Positions 12,069-25,014 are shown, counted from the first letter of the stretch. The stretch: DNA of 64,000 nt from Agarophyton chilense (GCA_030374765.1 JARGXX010000027.1:372001-436000), one strand, 5' to 3'. Program-made: numbers and translations. The notes: a model not told the origin generated them from the sequence alone.

Positions 12069-13382
12069 GTGCTGCATAAGATAGCGCCAATCGCGACTGG
12101 ACCGCATGATGTTGTCGAACTTGACGAGCACACGGTTGTTATCCAACGAGATAAGGAGGTTGAGCGCATCTCACGCAATAGAGTGGTTACTTCACAAAGT
12201 TTAGGTTTAGCTGGGGTAGTGCTGAGCCCTGAAGCTGGTGTGTATCAGAGATTCCTGACTCTTGTGCCGACTGAGATTTGAACGCCTCTGCAGAGCCCTA
12301 CAGTACAGGCGCCTGCCGAAATGCCTCCTAAGAACAAATTAAATCGAAAAATTGTAATGTGGCTGCCACGATTTGGAGAACTGGCGCATGACGTCAGTAA
12401 GAGGGCAGCCGCCACACGGCGCATCAATGGGTGAGATTTTAGAATTTGGAGGGCAGATGGGAGCGGACTTGGTGACACGCGCCGTTAGTACGCAGCGAGC
12501 TGCAGCTCTCACACAAAGGTCACGTTCACTTGAAGAATACCGTTAAGTTCGGAGAGAAAAGTGAGAATAAAGCTAAATTAGAAGATGTACGCGCACCTCG
12601 CGTTGTGGAACTGTCGACAGAAAAACTTTATGTCGTACCTGTTTCGCCGCTCATAGTAGCGCAAAATAGTCACAAAGCTTAAGTCAGCAGAAATGATCCG
12701 CTACTTGGAGATGGAGACACGGATGTCAGTGGAGAACAGAAGGAATATCATATGGAGAAAAGAGAGATCTCGATCTCGAGGGAACTGGCGTTGAAGAGGA
12801 AAGCCCAAAGTTTAATTTCAATGTTGCATCGGCTAACCTCTCGTCGGAGGACGCCGTGCAACAGGGGATATGCTCCACGCCTACTGCAAATACTAGCGTA
12901 GAATCGAAAATGTATTCAAAGGCAGAAGGAATGCAAACAGCGAGAAGAGTCATCGCGTCATCGCAGAAGGAATCCGATAAACCGAATGTTGAGTTGGAGA
13001 CCCCAGCCAAACCGGAAAGATCACGGGAGTCCAGAAGAATGGGTCCGGGATACCCAGAAGTGGGCACCTCTGATGAACGTAACGCCGCACCAGACGTTTC
13101 AAGAGAGCAATCGAACATTGAGCACGCTCATTCAACTGTACACGAAGTACGTACGGCAGAACCTACCACAAGAGCGATACCTCAGCCTCAACGCCACTTA
13201 ATAGAGGACAGGACTACGTTTTCGAACGAATTATAGGCCATGGATGGCATGCTAGGGATAACAGTCTGCTGTTTAAAATATAACGATATGGGAATCATCC
13301 CGAAGGCGATACATGGGAGCCGATACATCTCTTACCACAATCAAAGGTGTTGTCGTACTTTAGACGAGCTCAGGTTGATAAC
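12069..13382 (+). pseudogene. Integrase C-terminus, linker and chromodomain remnant (element 3)
   Basis: At 12069-12200 the frame reads HKIAPIATGPHDVVELDEHT, very close to HKLLPIAAGPFKMVELDEDT of element 4, which marks the GPY/F region. About 1 kb of low-complexity, Ser/Thr/Glu/Pro-rich coding remnant follows (open at about 12841-13236). A chromodomain remnant lies at 13212-13382: DYVFERIIGHGWHARDNSLL, then a stop, then GDTWEPIHLLPQSKVLSYFR. The long gap between GPY/F and chromodomain is shared with elements 1 and 2. Confidence 0.78.
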
Positions 13383-13616
13383 CCCAGTAAAACCAAATAC
13401 GCTCTAGACGGTTTAATGGTCTCAAGAAGGCCTAATCTAATGTGATTCGTAATGGGACAAGAAGTAACATGAAGTATTATAAAGGTGAAGACAGAAGTGG
13501 GGATCCACAGAGTACGAGAAAACGAAGAGGAAAAGGTATCTGCAAGCAGTTGTGAAGGAGATTATCTCAAGACTTTGCTGCTGGATGAACTACTACAGTG
13601 CAACTGAGTTGCGACC

Positions 13617-15170
13617 TCACGGGCTTGGAGCACCGGGGTGGTTGCCAATTGAGAATTGCAAGAGACTCAGAATCTGCTGAATATCGCCTTGAATAGCATC
13701 GGGAATAATCCGAGCTTCTTCGGGGAACCGCCTCAGATTGTCGAGTTCCACATCTTGCGTCGACACCACCGCCTGTTTGGGTTCGTACGTAGAACTCTGC
13801 ATCTCGGCTATCGCTACTGACTCATGGCCATACGTCTGCGCTTCAGCAAGAGCCTTCGGCTCAATTCAGTCATTCTCTATTGATATGGTGATTTCTAGGC
13901 TCTCCTCTTCGGGCTTATCATTATAATCGATTTACTGAAGCTTTTTCTCAAGTGCGTCGGTATTAAGAAGAACAAGCTCAAATTGATAGCGAGTTGGCTG
14001 CATGGGAGGAATTGCTGTTGGGGTTTCCTGTAGATTCTTGGCGTGTTCGCCGTCAATATGTTGTTTAGTTTATTGATCATACCATACGAAATCGCCGCGA
14101 GGCGCAGTGCTTCCACGGGAATGATCACGACAAGGCCTACCTTTTTCAATCTGTTCGCTTGGAACCAGTGTCCAGTCAATCCGGTCAATGACACCCATCA
14201 GGTGCTTGAACTCTTCGTGATTTGCACGTTATCCCAAGAATACGGAAAGATCAAGCGGTCTCGAAAGTTTCTGGGCAAATGGGCTCATGTACCACAAACG
14301 ACAGGTGTCATACACATCCCAAAGGATGAAGACGGCCATCTCAGCAATGAATTCATTGTAGACGACTACCCAGTCACCGGAGAATGGATCATTTGCAAGG
14401 TGGTAACCCACACAGGTAATTACTTGAGGGAGCTTCACCCGGCAACCGCGAGGACTCTGGATTTCATGCCTATGACCAGCGATGGGAACATGAAGTCCTA
14501 TGTACATGGTCTACCGATTTTGGTAGACCTCCCGCATTTTGTACGGAACCAAATATTCTAGACGTGATCGAGTACGTCTCCCAAATCGAGGGAATTCCCA
14601 ATAGAAATTATCGCGCTTGCGAAGATAGCGGAACTCCGCCCGTATTTGAGGACTATCGAAACAGAGAGCCATGTTGGATACTCCACGTACGCCACGCGAC
14701 AGTTAGACGTCCAAATCCGTCAGATTCTTTATGTACGGGTAGGCTTCTTTGTTTGTTCTGGCGATCCAGGTATCGGAGTTCTAATCTTCGTTTAAGTGAA
14801 CAGTCCCAATCACGCACCATATCTACTGGTACACCAATCTAGTAAACTTGTCTTGGGCTTCCGCCACGCTTTCGTAGCCAAAGAGGACAGTAACATTGTT
14901 TGGAATCGCACAGTGGCTGAGCCAGTCGCTCTTGAAAAAGCATACCACGGAGTACCGTCAGGAAGTCGAACAGAGACTAAATATTGACCAATGAGATCTT
15001 CGTCGCGGACAGCCACAGTGTAAAACAAGGGGGCACGAGCGAAAAGTGCAGTGTGCTGCATTGGACTCCACCCGATGAAGTCCACATAGTGCAAGAAATT
15101 CTGGATCGCAAACGATGATGGTTGCAGAAAAGCTGCTGTAGAAGAAAAGAATGCTGGGTTAGGACGCAAG
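13617..15170 (-). pseudogene. Antisense frame remnant of element 3
   Basis: Minus-strand pieces match the antisense frame of elements 1 and 2 in the same order. Near 15000 it reads TVAVRDEDL against PLAVRDEDL. At 14229-14507 it reads LPQVITCVGYHLANDPFSGD and AVFILWDVYD..RLWY, against LPPVFTYVG...NDPQSGWW and AAFILAEAYD..RLWY. Near 14120-14190 the motif GDFVWYDQ matches GDFVYFDPWE. At 13617-13740 RRFPEEARIIPDAIQGDI matches TRFLREVGLRPSEISGDV. About 26 of 56 residues agree across the central segment. The frame is broken by stops and shifts, but the retained similarity argues for past selection on this strand. Confidence 0.65.
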
Positions 15171-15459
15171 GAAGAAGCCAGAAGCGGTACTGATAGAGGT
15201 TTCGGAGCGGGACGTCCCGAAGAGGCAGTGGTTTGATGATGTGCTGAGATTTAAAGGTCTTCGTATGACATTGGTGAATTCACTACATAGGGATGCTTGT
15301 TCATCGCAAGTGTCGCAGGATATTCAAGAAGATTTGAGGAGCAGTCGTGTTGAGATGAAACGTTGGGAGTTTGTTTAGAGTGGGTAGCCGGAGTGAAGCA
15401 CGCTGTCGATACGGTTTTACATTCTTGCGTTGCTGGTGCCCAGCGCTTAAAGAGAGGGA

Positions 15460-16190
15460 TGTGAAGCTTTTGAGATCCACTTTGAATGGAATGATCAAAA
15501 TGTATCAAAGTCGATATACAGCATTCATAAACGATTCTTGGTACTGTACTCGGTAACGAGATATTATGAAAAGAATACTTCATGGAAATTTTTGAAATTA
15601 GGATTAATTCAATAGCACTGTACTACTGTACACTTGTACAGTGTGACCTCCAAATATTTAATTCTTTTTTTTGGAATAATTATCTTGTGTCCCACCATAG
15701 TGGAGACATTACTGTACAGTAGCTCCTTCGCCTCCAGGCACAATAAAGTGCGCTTGGACCCGGGTGAGGAAAGCAGAGGGCAACCAACAACCAACTCATC
15801 ACCATATTGGTGTTTGCTAGGAATCCTAAAGTCGATATCGACTAAGAAGCTACTATAGACTGTGCTAATCGCATTGGAGCTATAGCACTTGTTCCGAGGA
15901 CATCTTTCTCTTTGCGTTGTTGGCGGCTTCTTTTTTGTGTATTCTGTGTGTTCTTTTTAATGGTTTGTTGAGTTTTTGTGAGTGTCCAAGGGTTGTAGAG
16001 CTACTCTCGTGTGTATTATGCACCGACCTACCTGGAGTAGTATCTGGTGTTTACTAGTATCGTTCATTTCACCAGGGTCTCCTGATCATATCACTTCCCA
16101 CACCTTCTTTCAAGGACAGTCACTCTCAAGGCGACGCTCACGACCCACAGCATTTTCTCTGGGCATCCACCTGATATCGAGTATGCTACA
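15460..16190 (+). repeat. 3' LTR of element 3
   Basis: Starts TGTGAAGCTTTTGAG and ends ATGCTACA. It has the same length (731 bp) as 5057-5787. It is preceded by the purine run aaagagaggga, the likely polypurine tract. Confidence 0.88.
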
Positions 16191-18180
16191 GTCTATAGTG
16201 GAATAATATATTTGAATTCAGATAAAACCTTTGTAAATGCATCGCACAAACGACGGAAATGCTTCGAAAGAATCATTGGAGTATCAGATATTCACGACGG
16301 ACGTCTTTAACAGACAGATCCATTTTTTGAAGAGCTGGTAGCTCAAGTTCAGATCAGAGAAACTGAAGCTGAACCAGCCGTAAGAGAAGTAGAATCAGGA
16401 ATCAGATGTCTAACCCGATCCTGTAGAAGGCTCATAAACCGATACGATCAGCTTGAGAGAGAGAAAAAAGGATTTTTCGACTAACATTTAAGAGAAATAA
16501 ACTCAAGAAAACATATAAGAGAGGTTTTTCGCAAGGAGCGTATAGGGACTGGAAACCCCAACTTTTTTGTCTTTGTTGTAAGATGTAGCCAAAAAAAGAA
16601 AAGAGTCATGGTTTAGAAGACTGCAACTATAGGTATCGCTGCTGCGCTGTGTGAACGGGAGGGAGAATATCGCAAAGTCTAGTTAGACTTGGTGTTGGAG
16701 GCAAAAGAACTCACAATGAATAGATCGACGCACGCTCTCTAAACACAGATCAAGATCACAGCGAGCTGAACTACGTAGAAGAACTCTTTTATGGTAGTTG
16801 ACGAAGCCTTTATATGCCCGGATTTTTTCCGATAATCGAACTGTTTTGAAAGACTTGCGACTTTCATAAAACAATTCAGTTAAGATGGTCATCGTTATGG
16901 TAGGAAATTACATACGAATTCATCCAGTAGTCTCAAAGACAAAAAATGGGACAGAAGAAGATAAAAAAAGTTCGTGTTGTAAAACTGAACTCCATACGGG
17001 AGCTTTTTTTATATTACTGTAATCTGTGAGACAAAAGGAGGGCGGAAGATATACGGGTAAACGAGCAGGTACATTTGCAAGATCATCCAGTGTGCGCTCA
17101 AGTTCTTTCAAGTTTTATTCTTATAGTATTCCATTCAAGTGCTCCCCTGCCACTTAGGTGTAAATTAAGACTCTAGGAAGGGTACAAAGCTCGACGGAAG
17201 TGGGCTACTAACACTTTGAAAGAAAACAGTAGGTTTGAAACTTTAATTATGACGCCCCATTTCAACTTATCAAAGATCACAACAAAATTGCTCCGAAAAC
17301 GTGTCCGTGCTGGCGTTTTGAGCTAAACGTCGCCATCAAGATCGATTTCATTTCTGTTGAAAACGGAGAACCTATGAAAACAAACATCATAAGAGGACCA
17401 GATTTAACCTACTACGACTCTCCAACAGTCGACACCATATCATAACAAAGCATGTTCACGTTTTGGTTATTCTGTTTAGAGACGTATGTTATCCACATTT
17501 TTTAACAGAAAACTTTTTATTGACATGGTAAATTGAAACTAAGAACTATGTTTCGTTTTAAAATAGACGAAACTGATAGTATAACACTAGTCTGGTGTAC
17601 ACAAAATTGAATTTTTGTTTGAAGTTTTCGATTTCAAAGTCAATTCTAGACAGGTTTCGCTCAGATTGAAATCAATAGTTTCAATTTATAAATCGCGAAA
17701 ACCCGAATTGAAAAGAATGAAAACCGACTGCAGAATTCTTTTTTGAATAATTATATGTGGGGTTTTCCAAAGTATGAAAGTCTGCAGTTGTTTTAATGTT
17801 ACATAGAATCAAAAACAATATTTTTTCATGAAAACGCTATTATATAGTATGCTTTCGAGTCCAAAAAATTCGGTTTTGTTTGATGCAGTACAGTTTGTAA
17901 AAGAAAATTAGACCAACTTAAACAAGCAATACGTTTCAAAAACAATTCTCTTCATAGCTTTAAGTCGAAAATTTTCGGGCGCCGCGCGCATCGCCGTTGA
18001 AGCCCGAATTCTTTGACTTCCTTGTTGTAAAGATAAGAATTTTGGGTGATTATATAATTCGACGGGTGATAGCTCGCAAAATTTGAGCACTTTGGGGGTA
18101 AAATGTGGGAAATGGAACCAGTTGGGAGGTGACATTGTGAAACGGTATAAAATAGGAGGGTGAAGCGAGGTACTCATAGC
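16191..18180. other. AT-rich stretch without recognised genes
   Basis: About 2 kb of AT-rich sequence with only short open frames on either strand and no motif that I recognise. I see no paired repeats or RNA gene here. Confidence 0.5.
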
Positions 18181-18812
18181 CGTTCTTAACAAGCGTGAAC
18201 GAGCGTAACCGTGAGTGAGCGTGAACGAATATTTTGAGTTTTTGAAGAATCGCGTATAATAAATTAACGTCGTTAAAAAGCATACAGAGCTAGTTTACAG
18301 ATGTCGGACCAATTATCATTTAGTCATATTGTGCTTCGTGTCTGCATTGCAAAATTTGAAGGGGCTTCATTAAAAGCGATGTATTAGTTTTTGGATGAGG
18401 AAATCTGTTTGGGCTTCTGCGTTTATGCTGCGGTGTAGTACTGATCGTTGGGAAAACAGAACATTGTCCTTATTGGGACATGTTTGGGGTAGGGTGCGAA
18501 GGTGGTGCGAGAAAACGCAATGTGCAGTAACCTGGTTATAGGTTGAGATGCGGTGCAAGGTTACGCCAAATATTGATTGGCTTGGGCACCAAATCAGGTT
18601 TCGATAATATGCACTGCGTAGATGGTGGTCCACTTCGCAATATTGCAAGGATTGGATGCCTCCATAACTGCGCATTCCCATTACAGTCAGGGGCATATAA
18701 GGAAAGATACTACTCTTTCTGTGCAAAAGTCAAAAGTTTCTTTTGACCAATTACATGACGCCACCCGTCCTTCACGCGTGGATTCACGGTGAATCCACGC
18801 TTGTTAAGAACG
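18181..18812. repeat. Region flanked by a perfect 17-bp inverted repeat
   Basis: CGTTCTTAACAAGCGTG at 18181-18197 is the exact reverse complement of 18796-18812. Next to the left arm the word gcgtgaacg recurs within 50 bases. Next to the right arm a 12-bp inverted repeat with a one-base centre (18776-18800, GCGTGGATTCAC on the left arm) can form a tight hairpin. The enclosed 600 bp has no recognised gene. It could be a small non-autonomous DNA transposon, but no target duplication was found. Confidence 0.45.
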
Positions 18813-19065
18813 AGCCTCACTCCAATGTCACCACTATACTTAATGAAGTGGAACAGTTTTCACCCTGGATCAAAACAGGTCGCCTCCCCCACCGAACCGA
18901 TTCACTTTTTCAGCCTGCAGTCCTTCAGCTCCCTTCTTTCCAGTTCGTGATATTTCAGGAACGTCAGCTCGATCTGATTTGTCTACATGTACCGTCGATA
19001 CACTCAGACATTTAAATTTTATCGTCGATACAGAAACTCCACTGCTGCGTGTCTTCTGTTTCCAG

Positions 19066-20856
19066 GATGGATCTGCCGATCTACGCTCAATCCGCCGGGC
19101 ATACAAGCGGCTGGCAGCTTTTGTACATCCTGACCGTTGTCGCCAAGATCTTGGAGCCAGTGCGCGTAGCATGCGAACGCTGTCGGGTGCAATGGACCTG
19201 CTCATGTCTGAGGTAGAATGGGCAAAAGGTAAAGGGGTGATCTAGGTAGGAAATGACTTTGTTCTGACTGCTTCTTTACCATTCCAGTTTCTTGAGACGA
19301 CGCGCGAGCTGACAATGCGCATGGAACCAAATAGGGTTGTTGATGAGTCTGACGATGAGGAAGAATCACAAACAGCGGAGAGACGTCAGCACGCTCGTTC
19401 GAGAGGTACTTAAGGAGGCGCATCGAAAGGGGAGGGTGAGAGTACAGGACACCAGCCAGCATCATGAGGAGGCCGAACGAAAAGCAGTGCGTCGACGACA
19501 GAAGCCGGAGAAGAAGGCCGCCGAGGAGCGAGCCCGTCGGAGAGAAGATCTGGCAGATCGCGCGGGCGCGAGCCGAGCGCCGCCATCGAGAGGAACCGAA
19601 ACGACCATACCAAGAACGAGCCGTTTGTCGACGCGCGGGGCATGAGCAGACTGCCGAAGCGAACCGTAAAGCGGTCAGGGTTGTGAAGGCGTTCGAGACG
19701 CACCACTCAGAGGTGAATCCTGCGAAGGAGGCTGACGTACGTGGAAGGCGTGAGAATGGGTAACCGTCAGATGAGGGAGAGTGCATCAATGCAACTCCTG
19801 CATCATATGGGTTGCCTAATAGCCGTCCAGTACGCCACGATACCGTCAGCGGCCCAGGCATCGGGCGAGCTTCGCTTTCCTGCAGCTCTACCACTCGACC
19901 AGGATAAGTATCCGAGGGGCGTGGCGATGATGACTGCGATGAGGTTCAGGTTGGGGATGGTTGTGCAGATGTAGAGAACAGTGATGGAAAGGATTCTCCT
20001 ATAGAAACTGAAAGAGATGGGGAGCAGGAGCGCGTCCAGGAGAGTGAAGGACTGGAGCGTGGATCAGAAAAAATAAGAGGAGAGATAAGGGCAGCGGGAG
20101 AAGCAGTTTGGCTAGGAATGAAAAATAGCCCTATGGATGATGCCGGCGATGGTTTGCACGACCCCGAATTCGAAATTTCGCACTATATACCACACGATGC
20201 CGCAGATGTCACACATTATAGTCAGGATGGTGACGGAGGCACTCATAGGCGTTTGAAGGGTGGTTCTCAGCAATCCACAGTGGATGAGGATGAAAGGAGG
20301 GTGGGGTCGCACGGACAGGATGACCGGGGTTCACAAATGGACATGGGGAAATCAGCTAAAGAGACACAATGGGCTGAACAAAAGTGAGCTTCGAAGAAAC
20401 AGACTATGCAGCGAGCCGAACTGGCTCTCAAGGCATAGCAACTTGGTGCCATGACGTGGAAACCTCGCCGCTTTTTTGAGGTAAAGCCTGAATCATGTAT
20501 GTCACTACCCCTCCTGTAGCAGTTTGAGAAAGTTATTGGAGCTCATATTGCCTATCTCGGGGTACAGTCGGGAGTGAACATCCCTTAGACATAGGAGGGC
20601 GTGCGGGTGAACTGCCGCAGTCAACTCTGCGCTTCTCGCATGCAATTCGATTGGCAGCCATCGTCTCGGTTGTGGAAGCTGAACGTCTACGTGGCACGGG
20701 ACAAGACGTATTACTGGGTAGAGAGGAGACCCAGGGTGGAAACGAAGCAGAGGCATCGAAAAACTGCACGCCTGCCTACACACCCCTGCAGGTGGCAAGA
20801 GAAAACCTGGTGGATGCTGCTGGCGACCGGCATATATCTACTCGGACCATCAAGGC
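19066..20856 (+). pseudogene. J-domain (DnaJ-like) gene remnant with short introns, cut by a copia insertion
   Basis: The frame at 19066-19212 gives part of a J-domain: SIRRAYKRLAAFVHPDRC, containing the HPD motif that stimulates Hsp70 ATPase in this family, followed by an Ala/Ser/Leu helix. A canonical intron fits at 19213-19287 (GTAGAA...TTCCAG, 75 bp). Downstream is acidic (ESDDEEE) and then Arg/Glu/Lys-rich, probably helical sequence at about 19447-19740 (EEAERKAVRRRQKPEKKAAE). Later exon-like blocks at 19957-20391 and 20590-20856 have candidate introns with GTAAAG...TGTAG and GTACAG...CGCAG ends. At least one frameshift lies near 19560. The last block runs directly into the copia LTR at 20857. 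The J-domain call is solid; the gene model is tentative. Confidence 0.5.
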
Positions 20857-21073
20857 TGTTGGAACGTGGGAAATTGGCGCAGCGCACAGTGCAAAACGAC
20901 AGGGAAGAATGGACAGCGATCGGGGAACCGTATTCCTCGTGTCTCTCTGCCCCCCGCACTCGCCGCGAACCGGCGAGCGCGTTCTTGAGTTTAATGTAGG
21001 CTCATAGAACGCTGCCGCTGCGATCTTCGCTAGTAAGGTACGTAAGTTGGGGGCTTACGTCAGCCTTTCAACA
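20857..21073 (-). repeat. 3' LTR of the copia element
   Basis: 217 bp, TGTTGGAACG...CCTTTCAACA on the plus strand, matching 26173-26390 with scattered differences. Shared blocks include acgacagggaagaat and gtaggctcatagaacgctgc. Confidence 0.9.
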
Positions 21074-21237
21074 CCCCCCCAGTTGGCTGAAGTATAGAGC
21101 CATATAAGTAGAAGTATACCATAGGGTAGGTGTGATAACAGAAATAGGAAGACTGAGCGGAGTGGCGGGGATGGTTTCCAATAAGACGCAGGATTTGCGA
21201 GTTCAATTCTCGGAGTAAGCTCGACGAAATGAGACCG

Positions 21238-24200
21238 TTAAACGACGTGGAGCGGACAAGAAATTAGCGTCGGTGATAGTATTTCTGCTCCAGAAGAGGA
21301 GAACGAAACTCCACTTTGTTTCGACGAGTGCCGGTCTATCACATGAAATATGTTCTCCTTTCGATCACGAATTAGCCGGCCAGAGACTAGCCCACACTGC
21401 CCATAAGAGGTATTACCGGTCTGTGCTTCACTGAAACTTATCAATTCGATAAGTGACGTCTTCGCGATATGGACGGACGGAGCCTTGTAGAGTAGGAAAG
21501 GGTTTAGAATGTTCAGGTGTCGCAAGGCGCTGTTTAGCAACCGAACGCTGCTGACTCTAAAGCCAGACACTTGCTGTTGAAGTTTGCTAACGATAAGCGA
21601 GGCCTGAGGTAGCACCCCATGTCCCACGAAGTTGAGTTTCCCCGTCAGGCTTTGAAAAGTGTGGAGTTCAGTGTCTGTGCAGGGAGAGTTGTCCTGCTTC
21701 TTACGAACCGGGCACACCTCGATTGGGTGCACTTGGTCCATGAATTCTTTCATGGATACCCTTATTGAGTAGTCCGGGTGTTGAGATATAAACAGGCGGT
21801 TGAAGACGATATCTGTCGCACAGGAGAATCGTCCAGCGTCAAATGCTGCGGATAAAGAACTATAGAACGTATGTAGTTCTTCCCTGGAACCTGCTAATTG
21901 CATGTCGTCGACAACCTTTGCCAAGATAAGAACGAGTCTTTCGTTTTTCCATGGAAGGAAGAGCTGGTAAAGCCCGGATACGGTGACGAATCTATGATTG
22001 AGGAGCTATTGCTCAACGCAGAGCTGCCATAATCTCCCAAAATCGACAAGACAGTACGCTGAAATCAATATCTTCCAAACCTCGTCGATCGAGCTCGTCC
22101 AGCTACGCGGCGGTCCATGTATATGTGGCGTTTGATTGCACCGGCTTGGGGGTACGCGGAACTTATATCAATGGTGGCAATGCGAAAATGGAGCAATACG
22201 GCCGTGGAGAGGAGAAGCCGATTCGTGGGGAACTGTGAGGTGGCTGAGTCCGATCGAAAGGACTTTTCTCCTTATCCTTTTTATCATGCGGTACAAGACG
22301 GCGTTTTCGTTTGAGCGTGCGGCTTTTGCCGTCATGCTTGATTACAAAGAAATGGTGAGACGACATGAGGTTAGCGACTCGGTGAAGAGAACGAACTGAA
22401 CCAGGTTTATACGCTTTCCTGTCTCGATAGGCCTTCTTTTCTTTCGCGACTGCATCGTCCAGAAGCCACCGAGGGGCCGTCTGTAGTTTGTGTTCAGTCA
22501 ACGGTCGATTTCCAAGAGTGTTTCGAATCTCTTCGAGTATAGACTGAGTGCCAGACTTGAAGGAGGTTGGGTTTGCTTTAGAGGTGGCATAGATGCCGAT
22601 ATCCTTGGAGGGTGCATCGAAGCTCCTTTTCAATCCTGTTTTTGACAGATAGGCGACGTTTACGGGGTGATCATCCCATTCTGGAAAATCGGCTTGAAGA
22701 TTCTGGTCGATCTCATCGAAAAGAAAGGGTTCTACGTCGATTGTGACCACTATTGGGTCTGGAACAGGTTGCAGGCCAACAGGTTGAAGGCCATCTTCCT
22801 CGCATAGTACAGCTTCTTCTCCCGAAAGACCCTCGGGCAAGAGATTGAAGCCGAGCCCGAGACGCTCAAGATCTTTCAAAAGCGGGTTGCTTTGTTGAAG
22901 ACGAAGGTCTTCGTAGGCAACAGCGTACGTGTTCCCATCTAAATATTGATCGGAGGAGACAGATATTAGGTGATCGTATGCCTCCTTCACATACCCATGC
23001 TGCCAGACGCTGCGCTTTTGACCTTTCCGAAAGAAGAATACTGGAGTTGCGGGAACGAGAAATGTTTTCGACAAGACTTTGGCATCTTTCGACCTGAGAA
23101 CGCGATGCACAGCATGGCGCGTGGTTCGCTCCGTATGGAAAGCAATTATATTCTTGTTTATGGGACTTTTGGGTTGGCCAGAGTGCAACGCAATGACGGG
23201 TTTAGTCATCGTACAGATCTCGACCGGTGGTAGCGTGGTAGAGCGGGTCCTAATGTTCGAATCCTTGACGGCGGCACTCCCAGAGTACTTGGTGCAATGG
23301 GCTGGCGTTCACTGCGAAGTCCTACAGGGTTGAGCTACGGAAAAGATGGCTTGAAGACCAAAGGGTGGAACTAATATACCAAAGGGGGTTATTTAGTATC
23401 CTAACGGTCCCTATCGTACTTTAAGGGAGAAGCGTCACTCGAGCCAAGTAAATAGTACTGGCGAGACGCTGAGATCTCCCTGGCACTGTAGTGTTAATCT
23501 ATTACACTAATTAAATCAATAATCTACATGAGTCCACCTGAGTTCGGCCCGTACACGTGTCCCCTGCAAGATCCTTCAGGGCCCGGCGGCTTACCGGGCT
23601 CAACCGTTATTATCGCTCCTTCACACAGATATCGAAGGCGTGTACCCACGAGCGAGTTCGAAACTGGACAATAGGTTCGAGCCCTGTAGAACGTTCCTGA
23701 GAAAGGTGGCCTTGGTGACGATCTCATGGTTAGAAAGCGCCGGGTTGCCGCATGACAAAGCATATCGGCGATCCTGTATCATTAGTTGGATGGGGAAACT
23801 AAGTGACTCATGAGACGGTTCTACGATACCAACCTTGTTGTGCCTCCTCGCAAGTCGCGCAGAAAACTTGATGTTGTTTTCCGCGCAGAGGAGCATGATG
23901 TCGTCGTTGTCGAATTCTGGATCTCCAGAGAGCTCTTTCGGTGGGCCATGGATAGAGATCCAGTGTGTGTATATCGAACATTACGCCTTTTTCATTGAGC
24001 GTGAGAACGACAGAACCGCTACTTTGAGCCCGGTGGCGGCGTCTTTCATGTGCAGTATGCGAAGGTTTCCAAATGCTGCTACAAACATGAAGTCTATCTG
24101 AAGATGGTCATTGAACTCCTTCAGGAGACTAGAGAAGGATAGCTTCCTTGACGCAAGCGGGCGACCAGTCCTTATGCAACTCGTACAGTTGTTGTAAGCT

Positions 24201-24760
24201 TCGTCGAGTAGCGAGGCCAGTGTGGGCGATAGAATGTTCGCTCGGCGACAAAACTGCTTCATCTCTTTGGGACGCAAATGAGTGGATAGGTGAACCCCTT
24301 AGCGAAAAGCTCTTCGTCCTTGATTATGTCGGGTCGCTTGACATTAGTTTGATCGGGCCTCATCAGAAATGCTTTCATTGACAGCGTTGAAGAAGGTACA
24401 AGGAAAAGTCGGGTACGTTTAGATAGTTCTTCTCATGTACAGTATGTCCGTAGAAGAATCTGCTGGGGGCCAGCGATACCCGGTGGCACGCGAATTTGGT
24501 TTGACTCCCCAAGAATACCGAATCGATACAGTATGTCGTTTCCGAGAAGAATGGGGCCATCGCCAAGGACGACATAAAAGGGAATGGAAAAGCTTGAAGC
24601 ATATTCGTCTTGGCCAGTGAAGATCCACTTTGCGAATACGGGTTTCGCTTCAGCGCAGGATTCCCCGAAGTCGTGCAGAAACGGTTCACAATCAAGAGAG
24701 TCGAGTTTAAGATCTATGCGTAGAGTCAAACAGAGCTGTGAGATCGACTGCAATCCACCG
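21238..24760 (-). pseudogene. Copia Pol: protease, integrase, RT, RNase H (broken)
   Basis: Read on the minus strand. Protease-like region at 24753-24433 (DGPILLGNDILYRFG). Integrase at about 24277-23621: a Cys/His zinc-binding part (NNCTSCIRTGRP), LQIDFMFV with the first Asp, and LARRHNKVGIVE with the Glu region. A variable spacer follows at 23209 onwards. RT starts near 22330 with SSHHFFVIKHDGKS and KRRLVPHDKKDKEK, shifts frame near 22270, then keeps FRSDSATSQFPTNRLLLS, ATIDISSAY and KRHIYM. Its catalytic motif is VVDDMQLAG near 21900, after an in-frame stop. RNase H follows with KLNFVGHGVLPQASLI and ends FSSSGAEI. The RT style (IDISSAY, IYM-PP) resembles algal and diatom copia lineages; that placement is inference. 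Confidence 0.85.
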
Positions 24761-25014
24761 ACACTTTTTGGACACCCTGGATCAACAATTGGATTTGGAT
24801 CCTTTGCCGATTTTATGTCGGAGTAGGCTTCACTGCCAATCGTTAGCGACGACTGTTTTGTGAGGGGGTGAAGCCCGTTCGAAAATCCTTTTCGTCATCC
24901 TTTTGAGGCTTGCCTGGTCGAGCAGTGTAGGCGCCTTAAGAGTGAAGACGTTTCGTGTAGAAGCTGGGATTCTCACAGTCTTCAGAACAACGGCGATGGT
25001 TCTTTGAGCCACAA

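Larger units (their letters stand above)
5057..16190 (+). mobile_element. Degenerate Ty3/gypsy chromodomain retrotransposon (element 3)
   Basis: An 11.1-kb old element bounded by two 731-bp LTRs. Between them, in order, are a candidate primer binding site, a gag remnant, protease, reverse transcriptase, RNase H, integrase, linker and chromodomain remnants on the plus strand, and then an antisense remnant before the polypurine-like run (aaagagaggga) and the 3' LTR. Frames are broken by many stops and indels. Its protein matches elements 1, 2 and 4 only at moderate identity, so it represents an older lineage with the same layout. No clear 5-bp target duplication is seen (agttt on the left, gtcta on the right). 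Confidence 0.88.

Noticed and set aside
21159..21232. Possible tRNA near the copia 3' end (cgagttcaattctcg)
   Set aside because: A four-pair T-arm can be drawn but the acceptor stem breaks after four pairs.
23221..23290. tRNA-like words (agcgtggtagagc and gttcgaatcc)
   Set aside because: Only ten bases separate the D-arm-like and T-loop-like words, so no anticodon arm fits; the site lies inside the copia element.
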